This document shows, in pieces, positions 8,360 to 17,574 of a stretch of 64,000 bases of DNA (positions within the stretch are counted from its first letter, which is position 1; the number at the start of each line of letters is the position of its first letter). The notes below the pieces were generated by a model. It searched no databases. It saw only the letters and a program-made list of their open reading frames with translations, and was not told where the DNA came from. Origin of the DNA: Candidatus Saccharimonadota bacterium. Its GTDB lineage: Bacteria; Patescibacteriota; Saccharimonadia; Saccharimonadales; UBA4665. A program made the translations under genes and the position numbers. Location of the stretch: contig JACMPA010000009.1 of the NCBI GenBank assembly GCA_014377695.1, positions 1-64,000 of the forward strand. The letters run 5' to 3'.

Positions 8360-9085
8360 ATGCTTCCAATTCTCTTAGCAGCTGGAACCTTTGTGTCCAC
8401 CTTGACCGGTGGCTTGGTTGGCCTCAAAAATAAAGACAATCTACATCGTTTCTTGGGCTACACCGCTGGGGTACTGCTGGGAGTGGTGGCCTTTGACCTT
8501 CTTCCAGAAATATTCGAGTCTCTGGAGTCGCAGCATCTCGCACCGACCGGAGCCATGATCGCGCTGGTGGCCGGGTTCATGATCTTCCATATCATCGAGA
8601 AGAGCATCCTGATCCACCATCACCAGGAAGGCGAATATGAAGAGCACCATCATCCGCAAGTCGGCGTTGCCAGCGCAATCGCCCTCATCGGGCATAGTTT
8701 CCTGGACGGCATCGGTATCGGCCTCGGCTTTCAGGCTGGCAATACGGTCGGCATCGCTGTAGCCATCGCCGTAATCGCCCACGACTTCACCGATGGTCTG
8801 AATACCGTGAACCTGATGCTCCTTAATAAGAATAAAACTAAAAAAGCTTTTATGTTCTTGATCCTGGATGCCCTCGCGCCCATTCTGGGCGCGTTAAGCA
8901 CATTGTTATTTTCGATCCCCGACAGTGCGCTGCCATTATACTTAGGTTTCTTTGCCGGGTTTCTGCTATATATCGGCGCCAGCGAAATATTACCCGAGGC
9001 ACACAGCAAGCACTCGTCGTATTGGACAATCGCAACGACGGTCCTGGGCGTAGTATTTATTTTTGCTATTACACGCTTCGTATAG
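8360..9085 (+). CDS. ZIP-family divalent metal transporter
   Basis: A 241-aa membrane protein with about eight hydrophobic helices. ZIP metal-site motifs are visible: HSFLDGIGIG in TM4 and HDFTDGLNTV in TM5, the H-x3-DG pair that coordinates the transported ion. A His/Glu-rich cytosolic loop (HHHQEGEYEEHHH) lies between TM3 and TM4. ZIP proteins bring Zn2+, Fe2+ or Mn2+ into the cytoplasm. The frame is open 20 codons upstream, but those residues are not family-like and would overlap the promoter, so ATG 8360 is chosen. Divergent orientation from the Fur-family gene suggests repression under metal sufficiency. Confidence 0.92.
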   Translation: MLPILLAAGTFVSTLTGGLVGLKNKDNLHRFLGYTAGVLLGVVAFDLLPEIFESLESQHLAPTGAMIALVAGFMIFHIIEKSILIHHHQEGEYEEHHHPQVGVASAIALIGHSFLDGIGIGLGFQAGNTVGIAVAIAVIAHDFTDGLNTVNLMLLNKNKTKKAFMFLILDALAPILGALSTLLFSIPDSALPLYLGFFAGFLLYIGASEILPEAHSKHSSYWTIATTVLGVVFIFAITRFV

Positions 9086-9108
9086 CTTTAAGTTTGCAGG
9101 TGGCCTGA

Positions 9109-9114
9109 TATACT
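9109..9114 (+). promoter_or_regulatory. Leaderless extended -10 of rmuC
   Basis: TGATATACT forms an extended -10. TATACT is followed by ACGGAT and ATG 9121, a spacing of 6 nt. Confidence 0.6.
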
Positions 9115-9120
9115 ACGGAT

Positions 9121-10176
9121 ATGACATATGCGGTGGTTATTCTGGGGTTGTTAGTAGCAGTGCTGGTATGGGTGGTTATTCGTGGGCAGGCGGTTCCCAA
9201 AAGCGACAACACCGCGCTGCTGCTTAAACAGGATCTGACGCAACTGAGTAATGACATAACGCAGCTCAAAGACGGCGTCCAAAAGCAGATGAATGATCAG
9301 GCAAATGCCAGTAGTAGGCAGATTGCCCAACAGTCGGCCGCTAGCATCAGGATTTTGCAGGACGTGACTGAAAAACTCACTAAGCTGGAAGGCACAAACA
9401 AGAATGTTGGCGATATTGCTAATGAATTAAAGTCGTTACAAAACGTGCTACAAAACCCTAAGCAGCGCGGGGTACTGGGCGAGTTTTACCTAGCACAGAT
9501 TCTAAAGAACACGCTGCCACCAGGCGCGTTTCAATTGCAATACAAGATTGCCGAAGGCATGATCGTCGATGCGGCGATCATCCTGGACGACAAAATACTT
9601 CCCTTAGATAGTAAGTTCAGCCTGGAAAACTATAGTCGGCTGCTCGAAGCAAAACCAGAGGAACAAGAATCATTAGCGAAAATTTTTAAGGAAGATCTCA
9701 AGCGGCGTATCGACGAGACCAGCAAATACATTTTGCCTGGCAAAGGTACGCTCGATCAGGCCTTGATGTTTATTCCTTCGGAAGCTATTTATTATGACCT
9801 GTTAGCAAATAAAGTTGGTCTGGGCAATGTCAGTGGTCGCAATTTAATTCAATACGCCAGCGAAAAAAAGGTCACGATCGTCGGCCCGAGCACGCTGAGT
9901 GCCATGCTGCAAACAATTATGCAGGGCCTTCGTAGTATCGAGATACACAAAGACACCGAAAAAATACGAAAAAACATTGAGCAACTGAGTAAACACTTGG
10001 TGGCTCATAACGCTTACATGCTGAAGCTAGGCAGTGCCCTTGGTACAACGGTCAATCATTACAATGCCACGTACAAAGAACTCGGAAAAATTGATCGTGA
10101 CATTGTAAAGATAACCGACGCTGAGGCGTCGGTCGAGCCGGCCCTGCTGGACCGGCCAACACTCCTCGACGACTAA
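9121..10176 (+). CDS. rmuC: RmuC-family DNA recombination protein
   Basis: A 351-aa protein. An N-terminal hydrophobic anchor covers about residues 2-20, followed by a long coiled coil (about 30-110) and the RmuC nuclease-like domain, including KQRGVLGEFYLAQIL near residue 115 and VDAAIILDDKILPLDSKFSLENY near 150-172. RmuC limits inversions between short inverted repeats; the domain belongs to the PD-(D/E)xK nuclease superfamily. It is a single gene between ZIP (same strand) and the convergent glycosidase gene, whose stop lies 2 nt away. Confidence 0.9.
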   Translation: MTYAVVILGLLVAVLVWVVIRGQAVPKSDNTALLLKQDLTQLSNDITQLKDGVQKQMNDQANASSRQIAQQSAASIRILQDVTEKLTKLEGTNKNVGDIANELKSLQNVLQNPKQRGVLGEFYLAQILKNTLPPGAFQLQYKIAEGMIVDAAIILDDKILPLDSKFSLENYSRLLEAKPEEQESLAKIFKEDLKRRIDETSKYILPGKGTLDQALMFIPSEAIYYDLLANKVGLGNVSGRNLIQYASEKKVTIVGPSTLSAMLQTIMQGLRSIEIHKDTEKIRKNIEQLSKHLVAHNAYMLKLGSALGTTVNHYNATYKELGKIDRDIVKITDAEASVEPALLDRPTLLDD

Positions 10177-10177
10177 G

Positions 10178-11497
10178 CTACGTCTTTAGAAGGTCTATGG
10201 TTAAGGCTGCGGTCCAGCTGAAGTTGTTGGCGCCAGCGGCTGCACCGGTTAGTGGGTTAAAGTATTCGGCGAAGCCACTCTGGCTAACCATCTCTAAGGT
10301 CATCTCGGTCAGCGCGGCTGCATGGTCGTCATAGCCATATCGCTTTAGGCCATCTATTATCAACCAGTTTGTATTTACCCAAGTTGGTCCTTGCCAGTAG
10401 CGTTTAGCATCAAACCATTTTGAATTAAGTGGAACACTCGGTACTGGGTAGGCAGTCCCAAACAAGTGGTCATTCTCGAGCAGGGCTACAATCTGTCTGG
10501 CGCGCTCTTTAGAAACAGACCCCGCGTATAGCGGCATAAATGCAGCAATAGATGGCTCCTTGATCAAATTGTGAGTTACGAAATCGCGCGAAAAGTATTG
10601 CCCGGCATACGGATCCCACAGTTCCTCAAGGCTACGCCGGGTCTTTCTGATGTGGGCAACCAGCTCGTCCGGAAGTTCGACACGAATGTCCTTAGCGATA
10701 GCAATTACATGCTCATTGGCTCTGACCAATATGCTGTTAAAGGTTAGGTCTTCGATGCTAAACAGTGCGTGGGGAATAATTTTGTCGGTTACATACGCTT
10801 TACGTCGCAGTCGTCGCTGACCATCAAACAGTGCTAAGACCTCGATAGTTGTGTAACGCTCGTCGATAGGCACGTGTTGTGTGTCTCGACGGAACAAACC
10901 TACAAGGCCTAATAGACCAAGTGATTTGAGCAAGCGTATCCAACCTGGTAAGAGGTGCTCACGAAGTTCAGTCGTCCACGGTGGTGTGTTGTCGAGGCCA
11001 GCTTCCCACGGATGAACTAGTAGCACCAAACCTTCATCGTGCGGATCGCGGTCTTCGTACAGCCACTGGTGGTAGGCCAGCAGAGCAGGCCAAGTCGTCT
11101 TATACCAACTCCGTCGTTCCGATGCTTTTAGTTTGGAGCCGATCTGAACGATGGCTTCAGCTAGCATCGGTGGCTGAGTAATTCCACTGGTACTGAGGTG
11201 ATCCGGTGACTCGGGGTTTACTCGGCTGTTCCAGGCGTTACGATCGGCGGCGTACCGGTTCTCGCTTCTGAATATAATGTTTGGCAGCATGCCGTTGTGC
11301 CATTGTCCGGCCAATAGGCTGGTAATCTCCAGTTTAGCGCGGTCTATGTCCAGGTGGCGCAAGCCGATTGCTGTGAAGCAGCTGTCCCACAGCCATTGGT
11401 GCGGGTATAAATCTGGCGCTGGCATCGTGTAGTTGCCACGGTCATTACCTTTTAGAACTGTTTTTGCGGCGGTGAGTAGCTGCTTTTTATCTTGCAT
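10178..11497 (-). CDS. GH63-type alpha-glycosidase (mannosylglycerate hydrolase-like)
   Basis: A 439-aa protein with the (alpha/alpha)6-barrel signature of GH63 and related trehalase-like families. An N-terminal segment reads YPHQWLWDSCFTAIGLRHLD (about residues 31-50), then GMLPNIIF, a DHLSTSGITQPP segment, HPWEAGLDNTP with conserved acidic residues, and KRYWQGPTWVNTNWLIIDGL near residue 370. Such enzymes hydrolyse alpha-glycosides such as glucosyl- or mannosylglycerate or oligosaccharides. No signal peptide is present, so it acts on an intracellular compound, possibly storage or scavenged sugar. Substrate is unassigned. Start is ATG 11497. Confidence 0.8.
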   Translation of the reverse strand: MQDKKQLLTAAKTVLKGNDRGNYTMPAPDLYPHQWLWDSCFTAIGLRHLDIDRAKLEITSLLAGQWHNGMLPNIIFRSENRYAADRNAWNSRVNPESPDHLSTSGITQPPMLAEAIVQIGSKLKASERRSWYKTTWPALLAYHQWLYEDRDPHDEGLVLLVHPWEAGLDNTPPWTTELREHLLPGWIRLLKSLGLLGLVGLFRRDTQHVPIDERYTTIEVLALFDGQRRLRRKAYVTDKIIPHALFSIEDLTFNSILVRANEHVIAIAKDIRVELPDELVAHIRKTRRSLEELWDPYAGQYFSRDFVTHNLIKEPSIAAFMPLYAGSVSKERARQIVALLENDHLFGTAYPVPSVPLNSKWFDAKRYWQGPTWVNTNWLIIDGLKRYGYDDHAAALTEMTLEMVSQSGFAEYFNPLTGAAAGANNFSWTAALTIDLLKT

Positions 11498-11557
11498 ATG
11501 CTTTCAAGTATACCGCACCTGAACGAGGAAACTTGCTGCCGATTATGAGGCCTCGGT

Positions 11558-12052
11558 TCAGCGGTAATTGGTGAAATTAACAGGGAAATCAAAATCGGCG
11601 GCTCGAATAGCCTGCATGACGTCTTGAAGGTCATTTTTGCTGGTAGAGGTAACCCGAACCACGTCACCTTGAATTTGGGTTTTTACTTTCGGAAATTGAT
11701 CACGGACAAGGCTAGTGATTTTTTTAGCTTTGTCTTGGTCTAAACCTTGCTTGAACGGTACCTCTTTAGAGGTTTTGAGATTAGACTCAACAATATCTTT
11801 GGACGTATCAAGTACTTTTTGTGACACCCCGCGCGTCGCAAGTTTTTTGCGGACGATATCCAGAATAGCATCTAACTGCCATTCGCCACTGCCAACCACC
11901 TTGATGCCTTTTTTGTCATCTAACCACTCGATAGCTGCGGGCGTACCTTTAAAATCGTAGCGTGAAGTCATTTCACGCTCTGCCTGATCGAAGACATTGT
12001 TCATCTCAGCCTTGTCGAAGTCACTTTCTGCATCAAATGAGAAGTTTGCCAT
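11558..12052 (-). CDS. yajQ: YajQ-family nucleotide-binding protein
   Basis: A 164-aa protein matching YajQ/UPF0234 along its whole length: MANFSFDAESDFDKAEMNNV at the N-terminus, SRYDFKG near residue 30, and the C-terminal AIRAADFDFPVNFTNYR. Family members bind nucleic acid or nucleotides (c-di-GMP in some species). The frame extends 12 codons upstream, but the family start is ATG 12052. TACAAT ends 6 nt upstream, followed by GGTGGT, which could be leaderless spacing or a weak ribosome site. Confidence 0.93.
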   Translation of the reverse strand: MANFSFDAESDFDKAEMNNVFDQAEREMTSRYDFKGTPAAIEWLDDKKGIKVVGSGEWQLDAILDIVRKKLATRGVSQKVLDTSKDIVESNLKTSKEVPFKQGLDQDKAKKITSLVRDQFPKVKTQIQGDVVRVTSTSKNDLQDVMQAIRAADFDFPVNFTNYR

Positions 12053-12058
12053 ACCACC

Positions 12059-12064
12059 ATTGTA
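12059..12064 (-). promoter_or_regulatory. Leaderless-type -10 of yajQ
   Basis: TACAAT on the minus strand, 6 nt before ATG 12052. Confidence 0.5.
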
Positions 12065-12104
12065 CCGACCACTGGCAAAAGATTGCAAACGTTAGCCTAA
12101 TGAT

Positions 12105-12110
12105 TATACT
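12105..12110 (+). promoter_or_regulatory. -10 box upstream of secreted-protein gene 12141
   Basis: TATACT on the plus strand, followed by a short leader with GAGGAAAA as Shine-Dalgarno before GTG 12141. Confidence 0.5.
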
Positions 12111-12140
12111 GAGCAGTACAGTAATATAGAGGAAAACTAC

Positions 12141-12902
12141 GTGATTAATTTCAACAACCCAATCCGTCTGACCGTCGCAGCACCGTTAGTAGCTGGCATT
12201 ATGATGCTTGCACCGGCCAGCGTCTATGCCGCCCGCAGTAGTGATACCAGTAGTACAAACGGCACAAGCCAATCCCCAGAATCAATATCTGGATCGTCTA
12301 ACCCGCTTAACACTTCAGGTCGCGACGCGACAACTCTGTCCGAGCAAGAGTCCAATGACGCGGTAGGCACACAGGACGCTGTAGATGATAATGACGCTGC
12401 ACCAATCAAGATTATGCCAGGCGATTCATTGAAGAACCGAGCCGCCAAGCTATTGGCAGACAAACGTCAAACTGGCAAACAGCGGACCACTGAACAGCGC
12501 CAAAAAGCCTGCCAGGCCCGCGAAACAGGTATCGATACCCGGCTCGATGCCTTAGGTACCCGAGCGCAGCGGCACCTTGATGCCTTCAATAGCCTATTCA
12601 GTAAAGTGCAGACTTACCAGACGACCGCCCAACTTGAGGTAAGCAATTTTGATAGTCTCGTAGCCGATACAACTGCTAAACAAGCAACAGCCACTGCCGC
12701 GACAGCTGCTTTAAGTAGCCTAGCTGGAACTAAAATTGATTGTGCGAGCCCGGATCCAGCTAGCACACTAGCCAATGTTAAAGTTGCCACCACCGATGCC
12801 CGAACATCACTGCAAGCATATCGCGCATCATTGAAGACACTTGTTAAAACACTGCTCACTGCAAAAGCTACAGCTGAAACCAATGATGGGGGTACGCAGT
12901 AA
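12141..12902 (+). CDS. Secreted helical protein, unknown family
   Basis: A 253-aa protein starting at GTG with GAGGAAAA 7-10 nt upstream. A signal peptide is evident: hydrophobic core TVAAPLVAGIMMLAPA and probable cleavage after VYA at about residue 30. Residues 31-90 are Ser/Asn/Asp-rich and flexible. Residues 95-250 are Ala/Thr/Lys/Gln-rich helical sequence typical of coiled coil, with two Cys (about 125 and 205). No catalytic motif is seen. It overlaps by 1 nt (TAATG) with the small anchored protein downstream, so the two probably function together at the cell surface. Confidence 0.82.
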   Translation: MINFNNPIRLTVAAPLVAGIMMLAPASVYAARSSDTSSTNGTSQSPESISGSSNPLNTSGRDATTLSEQESNDAVGTQDAVDDNDAAPIKIMPGDSLKNRAAKLLADKRQTGKQRTTEQRQKACQARETGIDTRLDALGTRAQRHLDAFNSLFSKVQTYQTTAQLEVSNFDSLVADTTAKQATATAATAALSSLAGTKIDCASPDPASTLANVKVATTDARTSLQAYRASLKTLVKTLLTAKATAETNDGGTQ

Positions 12903-13186
12903 TGAAACGTCTTAATCAATCAGGATCACACCTTGTAGTCGTAGCCGTTGGGCTATTGGTGGTCGGTGTCATTGCGGTTGCCGGCTATACAGTAACGCAA
13001 AAGAGCGCAACTACCGACACTGTTGCTTCCTCATCATTAGCCAATACCAGCTCGTCAGCTCCAGCTACAATTGCATCCAAAGCCGATCTCAAGCAGGCCG
13101 CCAGCTCGCTCGATGCCTCATCTACTGACATCGATAATTCAGTCAATGGTAGTACGCTCGATAGCGACCTCAACGATCTGCAATAA
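12902..13186 (+). CDS. Small membrane-anchored protein, unknown
   Basis: A 94-aa protein. After about 11 residues a hydrophobic segment (about 12-30, VVVAVGLLVVGVIAVAGY) forms a signal anchor. The remaining 60 residues are Ser/Ala/Asp-rich and probably extracytoplasmic. Start ATG shares one base with the preceding stop (TAATG), so translation is coupled to the secreted protein gene. No family recognised. Confidence 0.72.
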   Translation: MKRLNQSGSHLVVVAVGLLVVGVIAVAGYTVTQKSATTDTVASSSLANTSSSAPATIASKADLKQAASSLDASSTDIDNSVNGSTLDSDLNDLQ

Positions 13187-13236
13187 ATTCAATTGAAAGA
13201 TTTGTATCTGGCATGACTCCAACCCATTGCCTCTGG

Positions 13237-13242
13237 TACAAT
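13237..13242 (+). promoter_or_regulatory. -10 box of pheST
   Basis: TACAAT followed by 8 nt and ATG 13251. The leader would be about 2 nt. I see no T-box or attenuator structure upstream. Confidence 0.45.
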
Positions 13243-13250
13243 AAAGCTCA

Positions 13251-14276
13251 ATGATAGACGAAAAACTTGTTGCCGCGCTCAAAGCACGCGCCGCCAGCGG
13301 CGATTCAGGGCTACTTCGCAGCCCTGAATTCCGTAGTCTATTCGGCGCGCTCAAAACACTACCAAATGAGCAAAAAGCCGCCTATGGTCAGGCCGTGAAC
13401 CAGCTGCGTCAAGAATTAGAAGTTACTCTCGCCTCCAGTGTTGATGAAGCCGAGGCCTTACCAGCGATTGATGTTACCGCGCCAATGGACATCAATTCCA
13501 TCGCACCAAAGATGCTGCCTAGCAATACCGGGAGTATCCATCCACTGATGGCTGAACGCGACAAGATCCTCGACATCTTTTACCGAATGGGTTTTAATGC
13601 TAGCGAATCACGCGAAATTGATGATGATTACCACATGTTTGAAGCACTTAATTTTCCAGATGGTCACCCGGCTCGGGATGATTACGATACCTTTATGACC
13701 GAGCAAACGGCGGCAGATGGCAAACGTTTGATTGCACCGGCCCACACTAGCACTATGCAGAACCGCATGATGCAAAAATACAAGACAAACCTCGATAAGG
13801 ACGAACCTATCGCCGTCATCGTACCAGACCGAGTATTTCGGAACGAAGACCTTGATGCTCGCCATGAACATACGTTCTACCAACTCGAAGGAATCTACGT
13901 CGACAAAGGTGTGCACGCTGGCATGCTCATTGCGACCCTGAAGACATTTTTGCAAGAGTATTACGGCAAAGAGTTAGAGGTTGCGACGCAGCCTTACTAC
14001 TTCCCATTCACCGAACCGTCTTTCGAATTTTCACTCAGCTGTCCGTTCTGCGACAAAGCTGGTTGTAGTATTTGCGGTCAAGCCGGTTGGATCGAATTAC
14101 TCGGCTGTGGCATGATCCACCCTAACGTTCTTCACGCGGCCGGCATTGATCCAGAGGTCTATACTGGTTTTGCTTGGGGCTGTGGTATCGACCGCCTAGT
14201 GATGATGAAAAATGGTATCGAAGACGTGCGTAATTTCCACTCTGCCAAACTAGACTTTTTGAGGCAATTCGCATGA
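13251..14276 (+). CDS. pheS: Phenylalanyl-tRNA synthetase alpha subunit
   Basis: A 341-aa class II synthetase subunit that forms Phe-tRNA with PheT as an (alpha-beta)2 enzyme. Visible motifs: an N-terminal coiled coil (about 1-80), MGFNASESREIDDDYHMFEALNFPDGHPARD around motif 1, the motif-2 region FRNEDLDARHEHTFYQLEG near residue 200, and GCGIDRLVMMKNGIEDVR for motif 3 near 305. A four-Cys cluster, CPFCDKAGCSIC, lies near 265, a zinc-binding-like insertion found in some bacterial PheS. The stop overlaps the pheT start as ATGA. Confidence 0.96.
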   Translation: MIDEKLVAALKARAASGDSGLLRSPEFRSLFGALKTLPNEQKAAYGQAVNQLRQELEVTLASSVDEAEALPAIDVTAPMDINSIAPKMLPSNTGSIHPLMAERDKILDIFYRMGFNASESREIDDDYHMFEALNFPDGHPARDDYDTFMTEQTAADGKRLIAPAHTSTMQNRMMQKYKTNLDKDEPIAVIVPDRVFRNEDLDARHEHTFYQLEGIYVDKGVHAGMLIATLKTFLQEYYGKELEVATQPYYFPFTEPSFEFSLSCPFCDKAGCSICGQAGWIELLGCGMIHPNVLHAAGIDPEVYTGFAWGCGIDRLVMMKNGIEDVRNFHSAKLDFLRQFA

Positions 14277-16819
14277 AAATAAGCGTTCAAAAACTCAGGC
14301 AGTTCGGTGGTCAAGGGTTAGACCTGCCTATAGCCGATTTAGTTACACGTATTGGTTCACAGCTTGGCGGCGTCGAAGCTGTTGAAGATGTCGGCGCGAA
14401 GTACCAGGGAGTAGTGGTGGCGAAGATCGTGAAGTGCCAAGATCACCCAAATGCTGATCGTTTGCATGTCTGTTCGGTAGATGATGGTGGCATGACAGCC
14501 AATGTTGATCGAGATGCTGACGGCAACGTCCAAGTCGTCTGTGGTGCGCCTAATGTCCGCGAAGGTATGCTCGTAGCGTGGCTCCCGCCCGGTGCTACCG
14601 TTCCAGACAGTGTTGCTGGCGATCCATTCATACTTGAGGCCCGCGAACTTCGTGGTGTCGTAAGTAACGGCATGCTAGCCTCAGCCAAAGAATTAGCTAT
14701 TAGTGATGACCATGAAGGTATTCTGGAAATCGACAGTACTACTGCAAAACCAGGCGATGCGTTTGCCGAAGCCTATAAACTGAACGATTACCTGATTGAT
14801 ATCGAAAACAAGATGTTTACGCACCGACCTGATTGCTTCGGTCAATTGGGTGTAGCCCGTGAGGCAAGTGGTATCCAACAATTGGCTTTCCACAGTCCCG
14901 ATTGGTATGTTATGAATCCAGTATTTCCAGCCATTGACGGCACTGAGCTCATGTTCAATGTGTCGAACGAGCTACCGAGTGAAGTGCCACGGTTTGCTGC
15001 CATTGCAATGAGCAACATTTTGATCTCTCCTAGTCCGGCGTGGTTGCAAACAGAACTTAGCCGGCTCGGCATGCGCTCCATAAATAACATCGTCGACCTG
15101 ACGAACTACTACATGCTACTGACCGGTCAACCAATCCATGCCTATGATTATGACAAAGTGAAAGCACTAAGTAGTGGCGACACAGCTCAAATAGTAATTC
15201 GTAATCCGCGGGAAAGTGAAAAAATCACCTTGCTGAACGGCAAAACGATTGATCCTCGTCAGGAAGCAATTATGATCGCTACCGATCAGCAACTCATTGG
15301 TGTGGCTGGCGTGATGGGTGGAGCAGAAACTGAAGTTGATGACAAAACCACGAACATCATCATAGAAGTTGGTACTTTCGATATGTACTCCATTCGCCGG
15401 ACTTCAATGGCCCACGGCCTGTTCACTGACGCAGTCACGCGGTTTAATAAGGGTCAAAGTCCATTGCAAAACCTAGCAGTGATGGCAAAAATCGTCGATG
15501 ACATCCAACGGCTGGCTCAAGGTAGAGTAGCCAGTCAGGTTGTTGATGTGAGCCAAGTTGAGGGTCGTGAGTGGGTGCACCCCCCCGTTCCAGTAACAAC
15601 CGATTTTATAAACCTGCGGCTTGGCTTTCAGCTCTCGGCGGACGAAATGAAGCAGTTGCTCGAAAACGTTGAGTTTAAGGTACAAATTGACGGTATGAAC
15701 ATGAGTATCACTGCACCATTCTGGCGAACTGATGTCGAGACTAGAGAAGACGTTGTCGAAGAGATTGGTCGACTTTATGGCTTTGAACACCTTCCGCAAA
15801 TACTGCCAATGCGCAGCATAGCACCCGTAGCTAAAAACCAACTGTTCGAGCTCAAGGGACAGCTGCGTGACGTGTTAAGTCGTGCTGGCGCCAACGAAAT
15901 ATTGACCTATAGTTTCGTCCATGGTGATCTGTTCGATAAAGTAGGTCAAGACAAGTCTCTGGCTTATAAGCTTAGTAACGCTCTGAGCCCCGGCCTCCAA
16001 TACTATAGGATGAGTTTGACTCCAAGTGTTCTCGAAAAGGTACAGCCCAATATAAAGGCTGGCCATGATGAATTTGTATTATTTGAGCTGGGCAAGTCAC
16101 ACATCCAAGGCGAAATAGACAATACCGAGGAAGGTGTACCTAAAGAAGCCAACGCCGTTAGTGTGGTATACGCCACGAAGCTGCCAACAAAAACCGCACC
16201 GTACTATCAAGTCCGTCATTATTTAGATTGGGTACTGCGCAGCTTTAGGGTGACGGATACGATTAAATTAGTATCACTCCAGGACGCTGAGCTATATAAA
16301 AATCCATGGCTCGAACAAATGATCGCGCCGTTTGAACCGGGCCGCAGTGCAGTGCTCGTCGATATCTCAGAATCTGAGACTGCTGGCATGATATGGGGTG
16401 TCGTTGGTGAATATCGCCCGAGCGTCACTAAAGCCCTCAAGTTACCGGCAGCAACTGCCGGTTTCGAGATTGATCCGCTCGTACTATTGAAGCCATCAGG
16501 TAGCACACCGTACAAGGCATTGTCACGATTCCCTAGCGTAACGCAAGACCTAACCCTCCGCATCACTAGCGGTGCATCATATCAATCATTGGCAGCAGTG
16601 GTCCGGAATACTTTAGAAAAAACGGTGCCATCCAAGGCTTTACTAACGATGGAACCGACTAGCATTTTCCAGCGCCCCGATGATATTGAGCACAAACAGG
16701 TGACGTTCCGAATAAGTATAGCCAGCTACGAGCGGACGCTCACCGACGCTGAAGTCAGTAACTTCTTAGCCGAGGCCGCATCAGCAGCTCACAATTCCGT
16801 CGGGGCGGAGACCGTATAG
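14273..16819 (+). CDS. pheT: Phenylalanyl-tRNA synthetase beta subunit
   Basis: An 848-aa subunit with the full bacterial domain order: an N-terminal tRNA-binding OB fold (about 40-155, with KCQDHPNADRLHVC), the B3/B4 editing domain (about 215-385, containing MRSINNIVDLTNYYMLLTGQPIHAYDYDK and GVAGVMGG), B5 (about 425-500), a catalytic-like core (about 510-745), and a C-terminal FDX-ACB anticodon-binding domain (about 755-848, SRFPSVTQDLTLRI). Start ATG 14273 is translationally coupled to pheS. An alpha/beta hydrolase gene follows after 4 nt. Confidence 0.96.
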   Translation: MKISVQKLRQFGGQGLDLPIADLVTRIGSQLGGVEAVEDVGAKYQGVVVAKIVKCQDHPNADRLHVCSVDDGGMTANVDRDADGNVQVVCGAPNVREGMLVAWLPPGATVPDSVAGDPFILEARELRGVVSNGMLASAKELAISDDHEGILEIDSTTAKPGDAFAEAYKLNDYLIDIENKMFTHRPDCFGQLGVAREASGIQQLAFHSPDWYVMNPVFPAIDGTELMFNVSNELPSEVPRFAAIAMSNILISPSPAWLQTELSRLGMRSINNIVDLTNYYMLLTGQPIHAYDYDKVKALSSGDTAQIVIRNPRESEKITLLNGKTIDPRQEAIMIATDQQLIGVAGVMGGAETEVDDKTTNIIIEVGTFDMYSIRRTSMAHGLFTDAVTRFNKGQSPLQNLAVMAKIVDDIQRLAQGRVASQVVDVSQVEGREWVHPPVPVTTDFINLRLGFQLSADEMKQLLENVEFKVQIDGMNMSITAPFWRTDVETREDVVEEIGRLYGFEHLPQILPMRSIAPVAKNQLFELKGQLRDVLSRAGANEILTYSFVHGDLFDKVGQDKSLAYKLSNALSPGLQYYRMSLTPSVLEKVQPNIKAGHDEFVLFELGKSHIQGEIDNTEEGVPKEANAVSVVYATKLPTKTAPYYQVRHYLDWVLRSFRVTDTIKLVSLQDAELYKNPWLEQMIAPFEPGRSAVLVDISESETAGMIWGVVGEYRPSVTKALKLPAATAGFEIDPLVLLKPSGSTPYKALSRFPSVTQDLTLRITSGASYQSLAAVVRNTLEKTVPSKALLTMEPTSIFQRPDDIEHKQVTFRISIASYERTLTDAEVSNFLAEAASAAHNSVGAETV

Positions 16820-16823
16820 CGTC

Positions 16824-17561
16824 ATGCAACTAACGCTACCGGTGGGACAAGGCAGTGTTGCAATTGAGTATGAATTAGCACCACAGATGGTGGTGTTTAG
16901 CCATGGCTTTGGGGTGCGACGTGATGCCCGGGGTATGTTTAGCGATATAGTGGCCGCCCTACCAGCAGGTTGGGGCTACGTGTTGTTCGACTATGACGTC
17001 ATCGATGCGCTAGCGAATACGCAGTTTGTAGTGGGCTTTAATGAACGTCTATTGCGCCTCGAGGCAGTACTAACATGGGTCCATCTCCAGGACGCCGTCG
17101 AGCATATTCACATCGTCGGCCATTCGATGGGTGCTTTAACAGCTGCTAGCTTAGCGCCTGAGCAAACAGGCGCCATCATACTGTTGTCACCGCCATTATC
17201 ACTTGGTCTGCACTTTGCTGAACTCTACACCCGTAGACCTGGCGCCTCCCACGAGGGGCATACTTGGCTGATTCCACGAAGCGACGGTACGACCACTCTG
17301 GCTGACGACACAATACTCGCCGAACTAGTCAGCGTCGACGCCGAAGGGGAGCTGGCTAAGCTCGCCTTATTTCGGCCCTATACAATCATTTTAGCTGATT
17401 CAGATGAGGTGCTTCAGGATGCTGACTACACGGAACTAATTACTATGCCATCGGTGTCTATGTTTACAGTGGAACGCGCTGACCACGACTTTAGTGGCAC
17501 GGCACGGGCTGGGTTAGTCGATACCGTACTTAGCACCTTGACTAGCAAGTCACAAACATAA
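16824..17561 (+). CDS. Alpha/beta-hydrolase fold protein
   Basis: A 245-aa cytosolic protein. A strand followed by SHGFGVRRDARGMF (about 26-39) supplies the oxyanion HG motif. The nucleophile elbow is GHSMGA, with Ser at 101. A late ERADHDFSG segment offers the catalytic His near residue 226, with a DSDEVL acid region before it. Substrate is unknown; esterase, thioesterase or peptidase activity are all possible. It starts 4 nt after the pheT stop and is probably in the pheST transcript, though no functional link is evident. Confidence 0.82.
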   Translation: MQLTLPVGQGSVAIEYELAPQMVVFSHGFGVRRDARGMFSDIVAALPAGWGYVLFDYDVIDALANTQFVVGFNERLLRLEAVLTWVHLQDAVEHIHIVGHSMGALTAASLAPEQTGAIILLSPPLSLGLHFAELYTRRPGASHEGHTWLIPRSDGTTTLADDTILAELVSVDAEGELAKLALFRPYTIILADSDEVLQDADYTELITMPSVSMFTVERADHDFSGTARAGLVDTVLSTLTSKSQT

Positions 17562-17574
17562 TTTGTCTAAAAAC

